Part shown: piece after piece, positions 7,479 through 15,911 of the stretch
Position numbering within the stretch: the stretch's first letter is position 1
Layout of the letters: each line of letters starts with the position of its first letter
DNA from: Candidatus Elulimicrobium sp.
GTDB lineage: Bacteria > Patescibacteriota > Minisyncoccia > Moranbacterales > UBA9337
Reading direction: 5' to 3'
DNA length: 22,892 nucleotides
Assembly: GCA_020722485.1 (NCBI GenBank)
Contig: DYKS01000006.1
Span: forward strand, 1-22,892
The notes under the pieces: model-generated
What the model was told of the DNA's origin: nothing
The model's input: only the letters and a program-made list of their open reading frames with translations
Database searches by the model: none
Translations under genes and position numbers: made by a program

Positions 7479-8714
7479 TTAACGATAAAGCGGAAAGAGG
7501 CGACATAAAGTTTTCACTTCTTCGCGAATTTTTGTCAGTTTGCGAGAATCTCTATAATTTTCTATTGCTCGGTTTATCCAATCGGCGATTTTTCTAATTT
7601 CTTTTTCCTTCATTTTGCGAGTGGTAATGGCGGAAACGCCAATACGAATACCACTGGGATCCAACGGCTTGCGCTTATCGTCGGGAATGACATTTTTATT
7701 AACTGAAATTCCAATTTTGTCCAAAGCGATTTCCGCCTCTCGCCCACTCACTCCTTTGCTTCCGAAAACATCCAGCAAAAGCATATGATTATCCGTGCCT
7801 CCGAACATAATTTTAAAACCGTATTTTTTTAATTCTTGTTCTAAAACTTTGGCGTTTTTTAAAATTTGTCGCGCGTATTTACGAAAATCGTTTTTTTGAG
7901 CTTCACCCAATGCTACCGCCAAAGCGGCAATCGTGTTTATATGCGGTCCACCCTGAAATCCGGGAAAAACAGCTTTATCAATCGCGGTGGCAAATTTCTT
8001 TTTGCACATAATCATTCCTCCACGAGGGCCGCGCAAAGTTTTGTGAGTCGTTGTGGTAATAATATCAAAATAAGGAACGGGATTTTCAATCGCCTTGCCA
8101 GCGATTAAACCCGCAATATGAGCGATATCTATCATTGTTATCGCGCCCACTTTCTTGGCGATGGTTTGGAATTTCCGATAATCCAGCTGACGGGTATAAG
8201 CGGAAAAACCAGCTAAAATCAATTTTGGCTTTTCCTGAATGGCCATTTTTTCCAATTCCCGGTAATTTATTTTACCGTCCGCGCCGGTTTTGTAACGGAC
8301 AAAATTATATATTTTAGCGGAAAATGTCACCGGATGCCCATGTGTCAAATGTCCGCCGTGCGACAAATCCATTCCCAACACTTTGTCGCCCGGTTTCAAA
8401 ACTGCGCTGTAAGCGATCATATTAGCCGGCGCGCCCGAAAGTGGTTGGACATTGACATGTTCCGCTCCGAAAAGTTTTTTGGCTCTCTTAATCGCCAAAG
8501 ATTCTACCGCGTCAGCAAATTCTTGCCCGCCATAATAACGATGACCGGGATAACCTTCCGAATATTTATTAGTAAAGACATTTCCTAGAGCTTCTAACAC
8601 CGCACGAGAAACATAATTTTCCGAAGCAATCATTTCTAAACCTTCCTCTTGTCTTTTTTCTTCGTTTTTGATAATCCGATAAACTTTTAAATCTTCTCGT
8701 TTTAAATTTTTCAC
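7479..8714 (-). CDS. glyA: Serine hydroxymethyltransferase
   Basis: This PLP enzyme converts serine and tetrahydrofolate to glycine and methylene-tetrahydrofolate, feeding one-carbon metabolism. The 411 residues match the family length. Visible motifs are SENYVSRAVLEALG (31-44), YSEGYPGHRYYGGQE (51-65), HGGHLTHG (119-126), MIDIAHIAGLIA (194-205) and TTTTHKTLRGPRGG (220-233), with the PLP-binding Lys225. The start codon is GTG at 8712-8714; no in-frame ATG is present just upstream, and there is no SD. It ends 15 bases before secD, so it is probably co-transcribed with secD and secF. Confidence 0.96.
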   Translation of the reverse strand: MKNLKREDLKVYRIIKNEEKRQEEGLEMIASENYVSRAVLEALGNVFTNKYSEGYPGHRYYGGQEFADAVESLAIKRAKKLFGAEHVNVQPLSGAPANMIAYSAVLKPGDKVLGMDLSHGGHLTHGHPVTFSAKIYNFVRYKTGADGKINYRELEKMAIQEKPKLILAGFSAYTRQLDYRKFQTIAKKVGAITMIDIAHIAGLIAGKAIENPVPYFDIITTTTHKTLRGPRGGMIMCKKKFATAIDKAVFPGFQGGPHINTIAALAVALGEAQKNDFRKYARQILKNAKVLEQELKKYGFKIMFGGTDNHMLLLDVFGSKGVSGREAEIALDKIGISVNKNVIPDDKRKPLDPSGIRIGVSAITTRKMKEKEIRKIADWINRAIENYRDSRKLTKIREEVKTLCRLFPLYR

Positions 8715-8772
8715 AATTGTTAATTTCTTAATGTCTAATTTGTAAAATTTATTAACTTTATTTATATTAAAA

Positions 8773-9711
8773 TCATTTTTTCAAATATTCCGCAAGCGCT
8801 TTTTTATAACTGCGCAACGGATTTAACTTTGTATTGATTAAAACAGAAAAATACGGCCGCTGAGCCGGTCGAGCAAACTCGGAACCGCTTACTGGCTCAA
8901 TTTTTACTTTTTTCAATTTTGCTTGCATGTATAATTCCTCCACTGCCTCATACCAAGTGCATGGATCACTATTGACAATATGATAAATTCCAAAATCTTT
9001 TTTTGCTTCAATTATTTCTTTGGTTTTTTTCGCCAAATCCGGAGCATAAGTGAAACAGCTAGTTTCTTCGTCCACTACTTTTACGGTTTTATTTTTTTTT
9101 CCTATTTCCAACATTACATCAAAGAAACTTCTTTTAGCAGTTTTCGCTTTTGCTGGCGCTCCAAAAAGTTTGGAAAGGCGGATAAGATAATATTTTCCGC
9201 CTGCTTTTCGCACCGCTTTTTCTCCCGCCAGTTTCGTTTTCCCGTATTTATTAACTGGCGCCGGTTCGTCTTCTTCTCTAAACCCAATCTCCGGAATAAA
9301 ATCTTTATGCAAAGCGCAAGTGGCGCAAATATGCGTGCAACCTTCCGGCTCAATAATTTCCGGCATTTTCTTTCCAAAGACATAATCGCTGGAATAATGA
9401 ACAAAAATTGCGTCAATTTTTTTAGCGATTGTCGCTAAATATCCGGGCGCTTTTCCGTTAATCGCTAGGGCTTTTTTAAGTTCGCTTTCATCTTCTTCGC
9501 ACTTGTCCACCGCATTGTAAGCCGCCGCGTTGAGAATTATCTTCGGTTTCAGTTCGCTGATTTTTCGCGCGCTTTCCTTTCGGTCAGTAATATCAATCTC
9601 GTCTCTATCCCAACCAAAAACCGCGTATTTTTTGTCTTTTTGAAAAACGCGAACCAATTCCTGTCCTAGCATTCCTTTGGCTCCTAAAATTAAAACCTTA
9701 TTTTTCACCAT
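8773..9711 (-). CDS. rfbD: dTDP-4-dehydrorhamnose reductase-like protein with Cys-rich insertion
   Basis: This is an NAD(P)H-dependent short-chain reductase of the RmlD family, which performs the last step of dTDP-L-rhamnose synthesis. The Rossmann motif GAKGMLGQEL (10-19) and a DxDITD strand (39-43) are present, then NAAAYNAVDKCE (61-72), the catalytic SSDYVF (107-112) and YGKTK (Tyr156, Lys160). Between SSDYVFGKK and the catalytic tyrosine is an insertion with Cys125, Cys129, Cys132 and His135 (CTHICATCALH), a possible metal-binding knuckle not present in the classical enzyme. Length (312) is slightly above normal because of it. It lies 58 bases upstream of glyA. The sugar made could be rhamnose or a related 6-deoxy sugar. 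Confidence 0.88.
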   Translation of the reverse strand: MVKNKVLILGAKGMLGQELVRVFQKDKKYAVFGWDRDEIDITDRKESARKISELKPKIILNAAAYNAVDKCEEDESELKKALAINGKAPGYLATIAKKIDAIFVHYSSDYVFGKKMPEIIEPEGCTHICATCALHKDFIPEIGFREEDEPAPVNKYGKTKLAGEKAVRKAGGKYYLIRLSKLFGAPAKAKTAKRSFFDVMLEIGKKNKTVKVVDEETSCFTYAPDLAKKTKEIIEAKKDFGIYHIVNSDPCTWYEAVEELYMQAKLKKVKIEPVSGSEFARPAQRPYFSVLINTKLNPLRSYKKALAEYLKK

Positions 9712-9853
9712 TTCGTTTATTCTCGCGTAAATAAAATCCTTTTTATCGGCGCGAAATTATTGTTTTAAAACTTGCGCAAAATTAACAATACTCTTAAATT
9801 AACGAAATTTTTTGTTTTTGTCAAAAGAATGTAGCCCGCTTACTCGCGTGAAA

Positions 9854-9896
9854 AAGCAAATAAAAAACCGTCGTTTAAAAGCGGCAACTTTTGCTT
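9854..9896 (-). terminator. Weak nested hairpin after the TIM-barrel gene
   Basis: On the minus strand AAGCAAA (9890-9896, overlapping the stop codon) can pair with TTTGCTT (9854-9860). Within it, a short GCCG/CGGT stem is followed directly by T6. The GC stem is only 3-4 bp, so this is a tentative terminator in the 183-base gap before rfbD. Confidence 0.3.
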
Positions 9897-10590
9897 ATTT
9901 GATTATCGTTTCCAAATATTTCTTCGCTCGCAATTGTTCCGCGAAAGAATTTTCCAACTCCAAGCTAACAAATTCCGGTAAATAGCGAAAATATTTTTTT
10001 AAATAATCCAATTCTTTTAAATCGTTAAAATAATGATTGTCATAATAACCTTTCCACTCGGGATACATTGGATTATTATAAACTCCTGATTCTTTTCTGA
10101 TAGCGGAAATATGACCACAACCAATTTTGTATTTTTTAACTTTTTCTTCAAATCCGGCGTAATAAGGACAAGCGGTTAAATTGGCATTTTCCCAATGGGA
10201 GAAATCAACGCAAATTCCGCCGAATTTTTTTAATTCTTCTTCGCTTGGAATAATTTCTGTGTTCTCAATAAAAATAATCGAAAAATATTTGCTTAAATCG
10301 TATTCTAATAGATGTTGAGGAAAAGGATGATGGTTGAAAACTTTTGTTTTGTAACGACGCAATAAATATTCCATTTCCAAAGAATCCACATCAGAACGCA
10401 AATGGACGTGAGGAATATTTTTCACAGGCGAACGATCCAACAATCCATACAATTCCTTTCTCTCTTCTTTTTTTAAACCGGTCAAAAAAAGAGCGATTTC
10501 TGTAATTTTCAATGCTTTAGTTTCTTTAATTTTCCCGCGCCAATCAGATCCTGGCGTCGTGGTTAAACCCAATAAAAATTTTTTTGTCAT
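9895..10590 (-). CDS. Sugar isomerase/epimerase-like TIM-barrel protein
   Basis: The 231 residues follow the pattern of xylose-isomerase-like (AP endonuclease family 2) barrels, which bind divalent metals and act on sugars or sugar phosphates. Likely metal or active-site residues sit at strand ends: PHVHLRSD (60-67, His61/His63), FNHHPFP (85-91), IFIENTE (106-112, Glu109), VDFSHWEN (128-135, Asp129/His132), GCGHIS (157-162, His160) and SLELENSF (209-216). There is no signal peptide. It lies 38 bases after the FdtA-like cupin gene and 183 bases before rfbD, so a role in making or changing a surface sugar is plausible. I cannot name the substrate; it is somewhat short for the family. Confidence 0.65.
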   Translation of the reverse strand: MTKKFLLGLTTTPGSDWRGKIKETKALKITEIALFLTGLKKEERKELYGLLDRSPVKNIPHVHLRSDVDSLEMEYLLRRYKTKVFNHHPFPQHLLEYDLSKYFSIIFIENTEIIPSEEELKKFGGICVDFSHWENANLTACPYYAGFEEKVKKYKIGCGHISAIRKESGVYNNPMYPEWKGYYDNHYFNDLKELDYLKKYFRYLPEFVSLELENSFAEQLRAKKYLETIIK

Positions 10591-10628
10591 ATTCGCGCAA
10601 AAATTTGTTGCTTTAATTTTTTATTAAA

Positions 10629-11036
10629 TCAATCAGCTAAAATCTTTTTATATTCTTCATAATCCTCAATGTAATCCGATCGGTCGGGAGCATAATTGGT
10701 GGAAGATAAAGCAAGTAAAATTGCATCTGCGGAAAAATCTTTAAAATGATGCCAAACATAATTGCCAACATAGAGAGCCGATGTCGGTCCCTCCATTTTA
10801 ATTTCTTCTAATCCATTACCTCTGTCAATCACGGCAACACAGGTCCCGCTTTGTAAAATAAAAAATTCTTTTTCTACCTTGTGGCAATGCGCGCCAGTCG
10901 CGCCGATTGGTTGGGTAATAAAATAAATTCTTTTTACTTCAAAATCAACATAATCTTTCAATTCCACCGGACTCATCACGAAGTTAGAGGCTTGAATTTT
11001 TTTTATTTCTAATTGTTTAAAATTGGATTTTTTCAT
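10629..11036 (-). CDS. FdtA/WxcM-like cupin, probable dTDP-4-keto-6-deoxyhexose 3,4-ketoisomerase
   Basis: The 135-residue single-domain cupin resembles FdtA/QdtA. The motif GAHCHKVEKEFFILQSGTC (48-66) corresponds to the family's RGxHAHK...GS segment, with His50 and His52 as candidate catalytic residues. SALYVGNYVWHHFKDFS (86-102) and DYIEDYEEY (121-129) match the typical C-terminal half. Known members move the keto group of dTDP-4-keto-6-deoxyglucose from C4 to C3, using the product of RfbB, whose gene lies 86 bases upstream. A 3-keto product normally goes on to an aminotransferase, and none is in this window. An epimerase or non-catalytic WxcM relative is the alternative. Confidence 0.8.
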   Translation of the reverse strand: MKKSNFKQLEIKKIQASNFVMSPVELKDYVDFEVKRIYFITQPIGATGAHCHKVEKEFFILQSGTCVAVIDRGNGLEEIKMEGPTSALYVGNYVWHHFKDFSADAILLALSSTNYAPDRSDYIEDYEEYKKILAD

Positions 11037-11078
11037 AAAATTGATTTTTATCCAAACTTTTTTATTTTTTAATAGCGG

Positions 11079-11101
11079 AAATTTGTATGTTATACAAATT
11101 T
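11079..11101. repeat. Near-palindrome between rfbB and the cupin gene
   Basis: AAATTTGTAT (11079-11088) and ATACAAATTT (11092-11101) form a perfect 10-bp inverted repeat around a 3-base centre, 43 bases upstream of the cupin ATG and 22 bases after rfbB. No T-run follows on the minus strand, so an operator or RNA-processing hairpin is as likely as a terminator. Confidence 0.65.
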
Positions 11102-11122
11102 ATTTCCAACGATTAAAATTTT

Positions 11123-12217
11123 TTACTTCGCTCTCTCTTGCGGTTTGTCAGTTTTTTTAACATAATCTTCCATCCATTTATTCATTTCGTCTTTCTTTTT
11201 CCATAAATCTCCCACCCATTCTTTATTGTTTAAATACCATTCTACGGTTTCACGCAATCCTTGTTCAAATTTTTCCCGCGGATAATCTGGCTTCCAGCCC
11301 AATGCCATAATTTTGGACGCGTCAATAGCGTATCGGCGATCGTGCCCCGGCCGATCAGTAACGTATTCAATCATTTCTTCTCCTTTACCTAAAATTTTCA
11401 AAATCATTTTGGTAATTTCTAAGTTGTTTCTTTCGTTATTAGAACCAATATTATAAACCTCTCCGGGAATTCCTTCGCGCAAAAGCAAGTCCAACGCTTT
11501 AACATGGTCGCGCACATAAATCCAATCGCGCACATTTAAACCATCGCCATAAACCGGAATTTTTTCGCCTTTTAAAAGTTTAAAAATAAAAAAGGGAATT
11601 AATTTTTCCGGAAATTGATAAGGTCCATAATTGTTAGAACAATGAGTGACAATCACCGGCGTTTTGTGAGTTACGAAATAAGCATGACACATCAAATCTC
11701 CGCCGGCTTTGGCGGCGGCGTAAGGCATATTGGGCATTATGGGCGTGTCTTCCGTGAACATTCTTTCATCCTCCAATTCTAACGCACCATAAACTTCATC
11801 AGTGGAAACATTAACGAATTTTTCAAGATTATTAAAACGCACCGCATCCAAAATCATCTGCACACCCAAAGTATTGCTCAAAACGAAATCCTTGCTACCT
11901 CCGTGAATAGAACGATCCACGTGCGTTTCCGCCGCGAAATTGATAACGTGCGTGATATTGTTTTCTTGAATAACTTGATTCAACTTTTCCAAATCCACGA
12001 TATCGCCTTGAACAAATTTATAGTTTGGATTATTTTCAATATGCTTATGATTTCCTAAATTGCCGGCGTAAGTCAATTTGTCGTAATTGACGATTTTCAA
12101 ATCCGGATATTTTTCCAGCATATAGTGGATAAAATTGGAACCGATAAATCCCGCTCCCCCGCAAACCAAAAGGTTCGTTGGTTCATTTTTTGAATTTTTA
12201 ACTTCGTTTTTCGTCAT
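11123..12217 (-). CDS. rfbB: dTDP-glucose 4,6-dehydratase
   Basis: RfbB converts dTDP-glucose to dTDP-4-keto-6-deoxyglucose, the branch point for rhamnose and amino-deoxysugars. The 364 residues include an extra N-terminal 14 or so hydrophilic residues before LLVCGGAGFIGSNF (16-29, NAD-binding). Other motifs are NYDKLTYAGNL (44-54), INFAAETHVDRSI (92-104), the catalytic STDEVYG (138-144, Thr139/Asp140/Glu141) and PYAAAKAGGD (165-174, Tyr166 and Lys170), and CSNNYGPYQFPEKLIP (193-208). No in-frame ATG would remove the extension. It is the first gene after the terminator at 12342-12379. RfbA and RfbC partners are not in the window. Confidence 0.95.
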   Translation of the reverse strand: MTKNEVKNSKNEPTNLLVCGGAGFIGSNFIHYMLEKYPDLKIVNYDKLTYAGNLGNHKHIENNPNYKFVQGDIVDLEKLNQVIQENNITHVINFAAETHVDRSIHGGSKDFVLSNTLGVQMILDAVRFNNLEKFVNVSTDEVYGALELEDERMFTEDTPIMPNMPYAAAKAGGDLMCHAYFVTHKTPVIVTHCSNNYGPYQFPEKLIPFFIFKLLKGEKIPVYGDGLNVRDWIYVRDHVKALDLLLREGIPGEVYNIGSNNERNNLEITKMILKILGKGEEMIEYVTDRPGHDRRYAIDASKIMALGWKPDYPREKFEQGLRETVEWYLNNKEWVGDLWKKKDEMNKWMEDYVKKTDKPQERAK

Positions 12218-12274
12218 ATTTTTTGTTTAAATTTTTAATTTTCTGTCAATAAAATTTTGGCAGAAATTTTTTTC

Positions 12275-12302
12275 ATTTTAATTATTTAATTTATTAATTC
12301 AA
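12275..12302 (-). promoter_or_regulatory. Possible promoter of rfbB
   Basis: On the minus strand, TTGAAT (12297-12302), a 16-bp spacer and TAAAAT (12275-12280), about 60 bases before the rfbB ATG and just after the preceding terminator. A 9-bp imperfect hairpin (12241-12265) lies in the resulting leader. The sequence is very AT-rich, so chance matches are common. Confidence 0.3.
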
Positions 12303-12341
12303 TTTTATTTTTTTAAAATAACATATTTATTGAATAAAAGC

Positions 12342-12379
12342 AAAACGCTCTTTTCCGTTAGAACTAAAAAGAGCGTTTT
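12342..12379. terminator. Strong hairpin terminator after the DUF4012 gene
   Basis: A perfect 13-bp stem (AAAACGCTCTTTT at 12342-12354 with its complement at 12367-12379) and 12-base loop, with T-rich sequence on both sides. It lies 28 bases after the DUF4012 stop and separates the glycan-assembly genes from rfbB. Confidence 0.85.
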
Positions 12380-12406
12380 TGATTTTTTGAAAATAATTGG
12401 AAAATT

Positions 12407-13771
12407 TTATTTCTGAAAAATTTTGTCTCTATCCAAAACTTCTTCCCATTGCTTCTCTATACTATCAGAAAATTTGATTTTTATTTTCACTGGCAGTTCC
12501 TTTATTCCGGCTTGTTTGTGAATTAATAATCGATAATCATTAACAACAGAAGCAGGTAAATCATAAACTAATTCCACAGTTTTGCTTTTGCCAATAGGCG
12601 TCTTTACGATAGCGCCGAAATATTTTTTGCCGAATTCATTGCTATATTGAATCGGGCCATCCACGTTTTTCCACTCCAAAAGCCAAGAATTTTCTGGAAC
12701 ATAAACTCGTAAATAAGTAAAATAATTATTGGTCATCCAGTCTTTTTGTTTAGCGGTGTGGTTGTAAGTTATTTTCAAAACTGCGCGCGGTTTTTCTTGA
12801 CTTAAATCAACTGTGTATTCTGCGCTTCGCTTTACATAGTAATCACTTTTCCATGCGCCTAAATTAGCATCCACCATCGCCAGATAATCTTGTTTCCATT
12901 CCTTTTCCATTTCTCCGCTCCATCCAACTTGATTGGCTAAATTTTGCAATTCTTCTTCGGTAAAATACAATTGAATGTTTTTTCTATCCAAATCATCTAA
13001 AAAAATTTCCACTAATCTAATTTTTTCAGAAACATCTAACGCTGAAATTTTACGAATTATGGCGCGAAATAATTCATTCATTATCGCTTTTCGATCTTTA
13101 GCAGCGATTCCCTGTCCGAGAAATCCTTGTTCTACTTGATGCTCTAAACTAATAATCGCGTTATCTTTATCATAAACTCCGGGATAACCTTCTAAACTTA
13201 CCGGACCAGTAGTCGCTAATACCGATTCTAAAATATTTGTTGTAATAGCTATAACTCCGTCAAATTTTTCCTCTCCGCCACCTTGATAATAAAAATTCAC
13301 CGCTTGACTGGCATTAGTCGGAAAATCGGGCGAATAATTTGAATCTCTCAATTTCCAAGATTTAATTCGCAACGCCTGCTCCATTGGATATGGCGGTTTA
13401 ATTCCTTCCGGAATGCGCGCGTCAAAATTACCAGTATCGTGAATATCAAAAGAAATTATCCGTCGATCCTTGATTTTTAAAATACCAAAAGAACCGATAA
13501 ACCCGCCGCCGGGACGCAACTCTAAATTATTTTGCAAAAGAATTAAAAAAACTTTTTCTTCTCCGTCTTTACGTAAAAATTTTTGAAAGAAAACATTGGC
13601 AATCCGCAATTTGTCTTTTTTTTCTTGAGAAACTGGCAAAATTTTTACGGCGGAATCTAGCGAATTCGTATTACCATAATAAATATTCCAATAAACAAAC
13701 CAGCCAGACAAAAAAAACACTGCTAACACCCAAAATATAATCCAAAATTTTAACGAATGTTTTTTCCTCAT
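12407..13771 (-). CDS. DUF4012 domain membrane-anchored protein
   Basis: The 454-residue protein has one N-terminal membrane helix (about 9-27), so most of it should lie outside the membrane. The DUF4012 signature is clear: KVFLILLQNNLELRPGGGF followed by IGSFGILKIKDRRI (about 73-105), then SPDFPTNASQAVNFY (about 147-161) and FDGVIAITTNILESVLATTG (about 169-188). DUF4012 proteins are common near exopolysaccharide genes in Gram-positive bacteria and CPR; their biochemical role is unknown. It is the last gene of the glycan-assembly run, 29 bases after the Wzz-like gene and followed by a strong terminator. No SD is present. Confidence 0.9.
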   Translation of the reverse strand: MRKKHSLKFWIIFWVLAVFFLSGWFVYWNIYYGNTNSLDSAVKILPVSQEKKDKLRIANVFFQKFLRKDGEEKVFLILLQNNLELRPGGGFIGSFGILKIKDRRIISFDIHDTGNFDARIPEGIKPPYPMEQALRIKSWKLRDSNYSPDFPTNASQAVNFYYQGGGEEKFDGVIAITTNILESVLATTGPVSLEGYPGVYDKDNAIISLEHQVEQGFLGQGIAAKDRKAIMNELFRAIIRKISALDVSEKIRLVEIFLDDLDRKNIQLYFTEEELQNLANQVGWSGEMEKEWKQDYLAMVDANLGAWKSDYYVKRSAEYTVDLSQEKPRAVLKITYNHTAKQKDWMTNNYFTYLRVYVPENSWLLEWKNVDGPIQYSNEFGKKYFGAIVKTPIGKSKTVELVYDLPASVVNDYRLLIHKQAGIKELPVKIKIKFSDSIEKQWEEVLDRDKIFQK

Positions 13772-13800
13772 AAAAATTGAAAATTAGAAATTCTACAATT

Positions 13801-14745
13801 TTACAATTCCCCTCTCAATAATTGATTTAATCTTTTTTTGATTTCTTCTTTGCTAGGTTCTTTGTGTTCCTTATGTTCCGTGTTTTCAGCTGAAATCATT
13901 GGCGCTTGAATATCTAAAGCGGGAGAAGTTTCTTCATCCGGTAAAAAAATTTCTTCTCCGATTGGAAGTCCAATTGGAAGATTGGATGGAGGAGAAGCTT
14001 TTTTGGAAACGGAAAAATTTTTTTTCTCGGTAGCGGGAAATGAAGCGGGAATAGAGATTTCTTTCTCTATTTTTTTCGCTAAAACGTGGCGAGCATCTTC
14101 ACGAGAAAGAGGAATTTTAGGAAAAGCAAAATGAAAATCAAGTGTTTTTTTCCGTATGAAAGTTTTCCGACGCAAAAAATTTTCCAGCGCCACTAGTAAA
14201 AATTGCACCGCCAGAGCCACAGATGTTCCTCCTAAAAAAGAAAAAATCAGCCAATTGTTCCAACGGTTTTCTTTGGCGACAATTGCCGCGTCCGTAATTC
14301 TTAAAGTTAATTCTTTTTTAGGATCGTAATAACGAGTCGCGACTTCAATTAATGTAGCGGCCGTTCGACGAGAAAGTAAAGTGGCGCGGTCGGCTTTTTT
14401 ATCCGTTACGGAAATTTCCAAATTTATTCCTTTTTCCGTTGCCTTCATTTTTTTGTTCCAAAGTTTTTTCTGTTCATCAGAAGAATATTTTTCCCAATTC
14501 TCTTTTGTTTCTGGATATTCCTCTGTCATCTTTTCGCGCAAAAATAAAGTGCCAGCCAATTTAGCCAAATTTTCTGTTGCCGTTTGAGTAGGGAAATCCG
14601 AACGCGAAGGAAAAAGCGTTACCGTTGTATAAGCGCGATAAAAAGAAAAATAATCAGATGATCCAATCAAAAAAGCAATTACAAAAATAAATTCCAAAAG
14701 AAAAAAATAAATATCCAATTTCAGTTTTTTGAAAAATCTTAACAT
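13801..14745 (-). CDS. Wzz-like chain-length / polysaccharide co-polymerase protein
   Basis: I chose the ATG at 14743-14745 (314 residues), which overlaps the upstream glycosyltransferase stop as ATGTTAA; a longer frame to 14805 would overlap that gene by 67 bases. The protein has a membrane helix near its start (DIYFFLLEFIFVIAFLIG, about 11-28), a short extracytoplasmic region with VTLFPSRSDFPTQTATENL, and a second helix (WLIFSFLGGTSVALAVQFLL, about 171-190). A basic, then proline/glutamate-rich cytoplasmic tail of about 120 residues follows, without a kinase Walker motif. The two-helix topology resembles Wzz proteins, which set polysaccharide chain length, but the extracytoplasmic part is shorter than usual. 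The context of glycosyltransferases and a polymerase-like protein supports the call. Confidence 0.65.
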   Translation of the reverse strand: MLRFFKKLKLDIYFFLLEFIFVIAFLIGSSDYFSFYRAYTTVTLFPSRSDFPTQTATENLAKLAGTLFLREKMTEEYPETKENWEKYSSDEQKKLWNKKMKATEKGINLEISVTDKKADRATLLSRRTAATLIEVATRYYDPKKELTLRITDAAIVAKENRWNNWLIFSFLGGTSVALAVQFLLVALENFLRRKTFIRKKTLDFHFAFPKIPLSREDARHVLAKKIEKEISIPASFPATEKKNFSVSKKASPPSNLPIGLPIGEEIFLPDEETSPALDIQAPMISAENTEHKEHKEPSKEEIKKRLNQLLRGEL

Positions 14746-15878
14746 TTCTTTGCTTTTAAAATATCCGCGTAAACTTTTAAAGTTTTTTGAGCGATAGAAT
14801 CCCAACTAAATTTTTCGGTGACGCGACGACGAGAGTTTTCTCCCATTTTTTTGGCTTCTTCCGGTCGATTGATAATGTAAGCCAATTTATCTCGCAAATC
14901 ATCAACATTTTTACAGCGAAAAGTATAGCCAGTATCTTCAATCGCTTCCAAATTTTCTTTAATATCGCTAACTAAAACAGGCAAACCGTAACCCATCGCT
15001 TCCAAAAGCGCCAGTGAAAGTCCTTCTGCTTCCGAAGGTTGCACGAAAACATAACTATTAGCGAAAATTTGTTCTAGATTTTTCCCAGTTTGATTGCCTG
15101 TAAAAATAATATTTTCCCTTCCCTGACTAATAGTTTTAAGGTATTTCACGTAATCGTCGGTATGAAATCCATCGCCAGCAATTACCAGTTTGAAATTATT
15201 GGGAACTTTATTGGTGTCCTCTAGTTGCTTAAAGGCCTCAATTAAATAATGGATTCCTTTGTGTTTGACTAAACGACTTACGGACAAAATATATTTTTTT
15301 TCTTTCAAATTCCAGATAGCTAATTTTTCCGATCCAACGGGAAAATCTTTAATTGGCGAACCGTTGGGAATTACCTCCGCTTCAATTCCGTATTTCTCTT
15401 TAGCGTAATTGCCTAAAACGCGACTGACAACAATAGTGCGGTCGGGAACTTTACAACTTACCCATTCTCCTATTCGCAAATAAGCGCGAGCTAAAAATCC
15501 CCATTTTTGATGATAATAATCCTGACAATGAAAAGTAGACACAACCGCTGTTTTTCTTTTTAGCCATTTAACTATCCAAAGCAAAGAAGACGGACCAATG
15601 GATTGATAATGAATTACATCGTAGTTGTGAAAAAGAGCATGCAAAGTCGCCAAAAAAGTATGGCTGATAGCATCTAAATTTTTAGTAGAAATTGTAGGCA
15701 AGTGAATAATATTCACACCTTTGTATTTCTTTAAGTTTTTATCGATATAATTGTTTCTCGCGTAAACAAAAACCTGATGCCCCGCGCGCGCTATCCTCAC
15801 CGCTAATTCTTCTGTGTGTTTCTCCACTCCTCCGAATTGAGCTGGAATTCCTTTTTGTCCGATAAAAGCTATTTTCAT
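14739..15878 (-). CDS. GT4 family glycosyltransferase (DUF1972-type N-terminus)
   Basis: This 379-residue GT-B fold enzyme transfers a sugar from a nucleotide donor in the cytoplasm. The N-terminus MKIAFIGQKGIPAQFGGVEK matches the DUF1972 group, which includes rhamnosyl- and galactosyltransferases. HYQSIGPSSLLW and FHCQDYYHQKWG are in the acceptor half. The donor half has SVSRLVKHKGIHYLIEAF and the EX7E pattern in PSEAEGLSLALLEAMGYGLP (about 277-296). The downstream Wzz-like gene overlaps its stop by 7 bases, and the beta-helix gene ends 33 bases upstream. With an RmlD-like gene nearby, rhamnose is a possible donor sugar, but specificity cannot be read directly. Confidence 0.9.
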   Translation of the reverse strand: MKIAFIGQKGIPAQFGGVEKHTEELAVRIARAGHQVFVYARNNYIDKNLKKYKGVNIIHLPTISTKNLDAISHTFLATLHALFHNYDVIHYQSIGPSSLLWIVKWLKRKTAVVSTFHCQDYYHQKWGFLARAYLRIGEWVSCKVPDRTIVVSRVLGNYAKEKYGIEAEVIPNGSPIKDFPVGSEKLAIWNLKEKKYILSVSRLVKHKGIHYLIEAFKQLEDTNKVPNNFKLVIAGDGFHTDDYVKYLKTISQGRENIIFTGNQTGKNLEQIFANSYVFVQPSEAEGLSLALLEAMGYGLPVLVSDIKENLEAIEDTGYTFRCKNVDDLRDKLAYIINRPEEAKKMGENSRRRVTEKFSWDSIAQKTLKVYADILKAKKC

Positions 15879-15911
15879 ACTTTTTCGTTTAATAATTTCG
15901 TCGCAAAAAAA

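Noticed and set aside
8980..9438. A 152-codon open frame on the plus strand within the RmlD-like gene
   Set aside because: It is fully antisense to conserved reductase motifs and rich in Phe/Ser as expected from reverse reading of a Lys/Glu-rich AT gene.
12241..12265. Hairpin TTCTGTCAA/TTGGCAGAA upstream of rfbB as a plus-strand terminator
   Set aside because: A T-run follows on the plus strand, but no plus-strand gene lies upstream, and the stem contains a wobble pair in very AT-rich sequence.
14746..14805. The longer N-terminus of the Wzz-like protein
   Set aside because: It would overlap the glycosyltransferase by 67 bases; the ATG at 14743-14745 gives a 7-base overlap and a typical start just before the first membrane helix.
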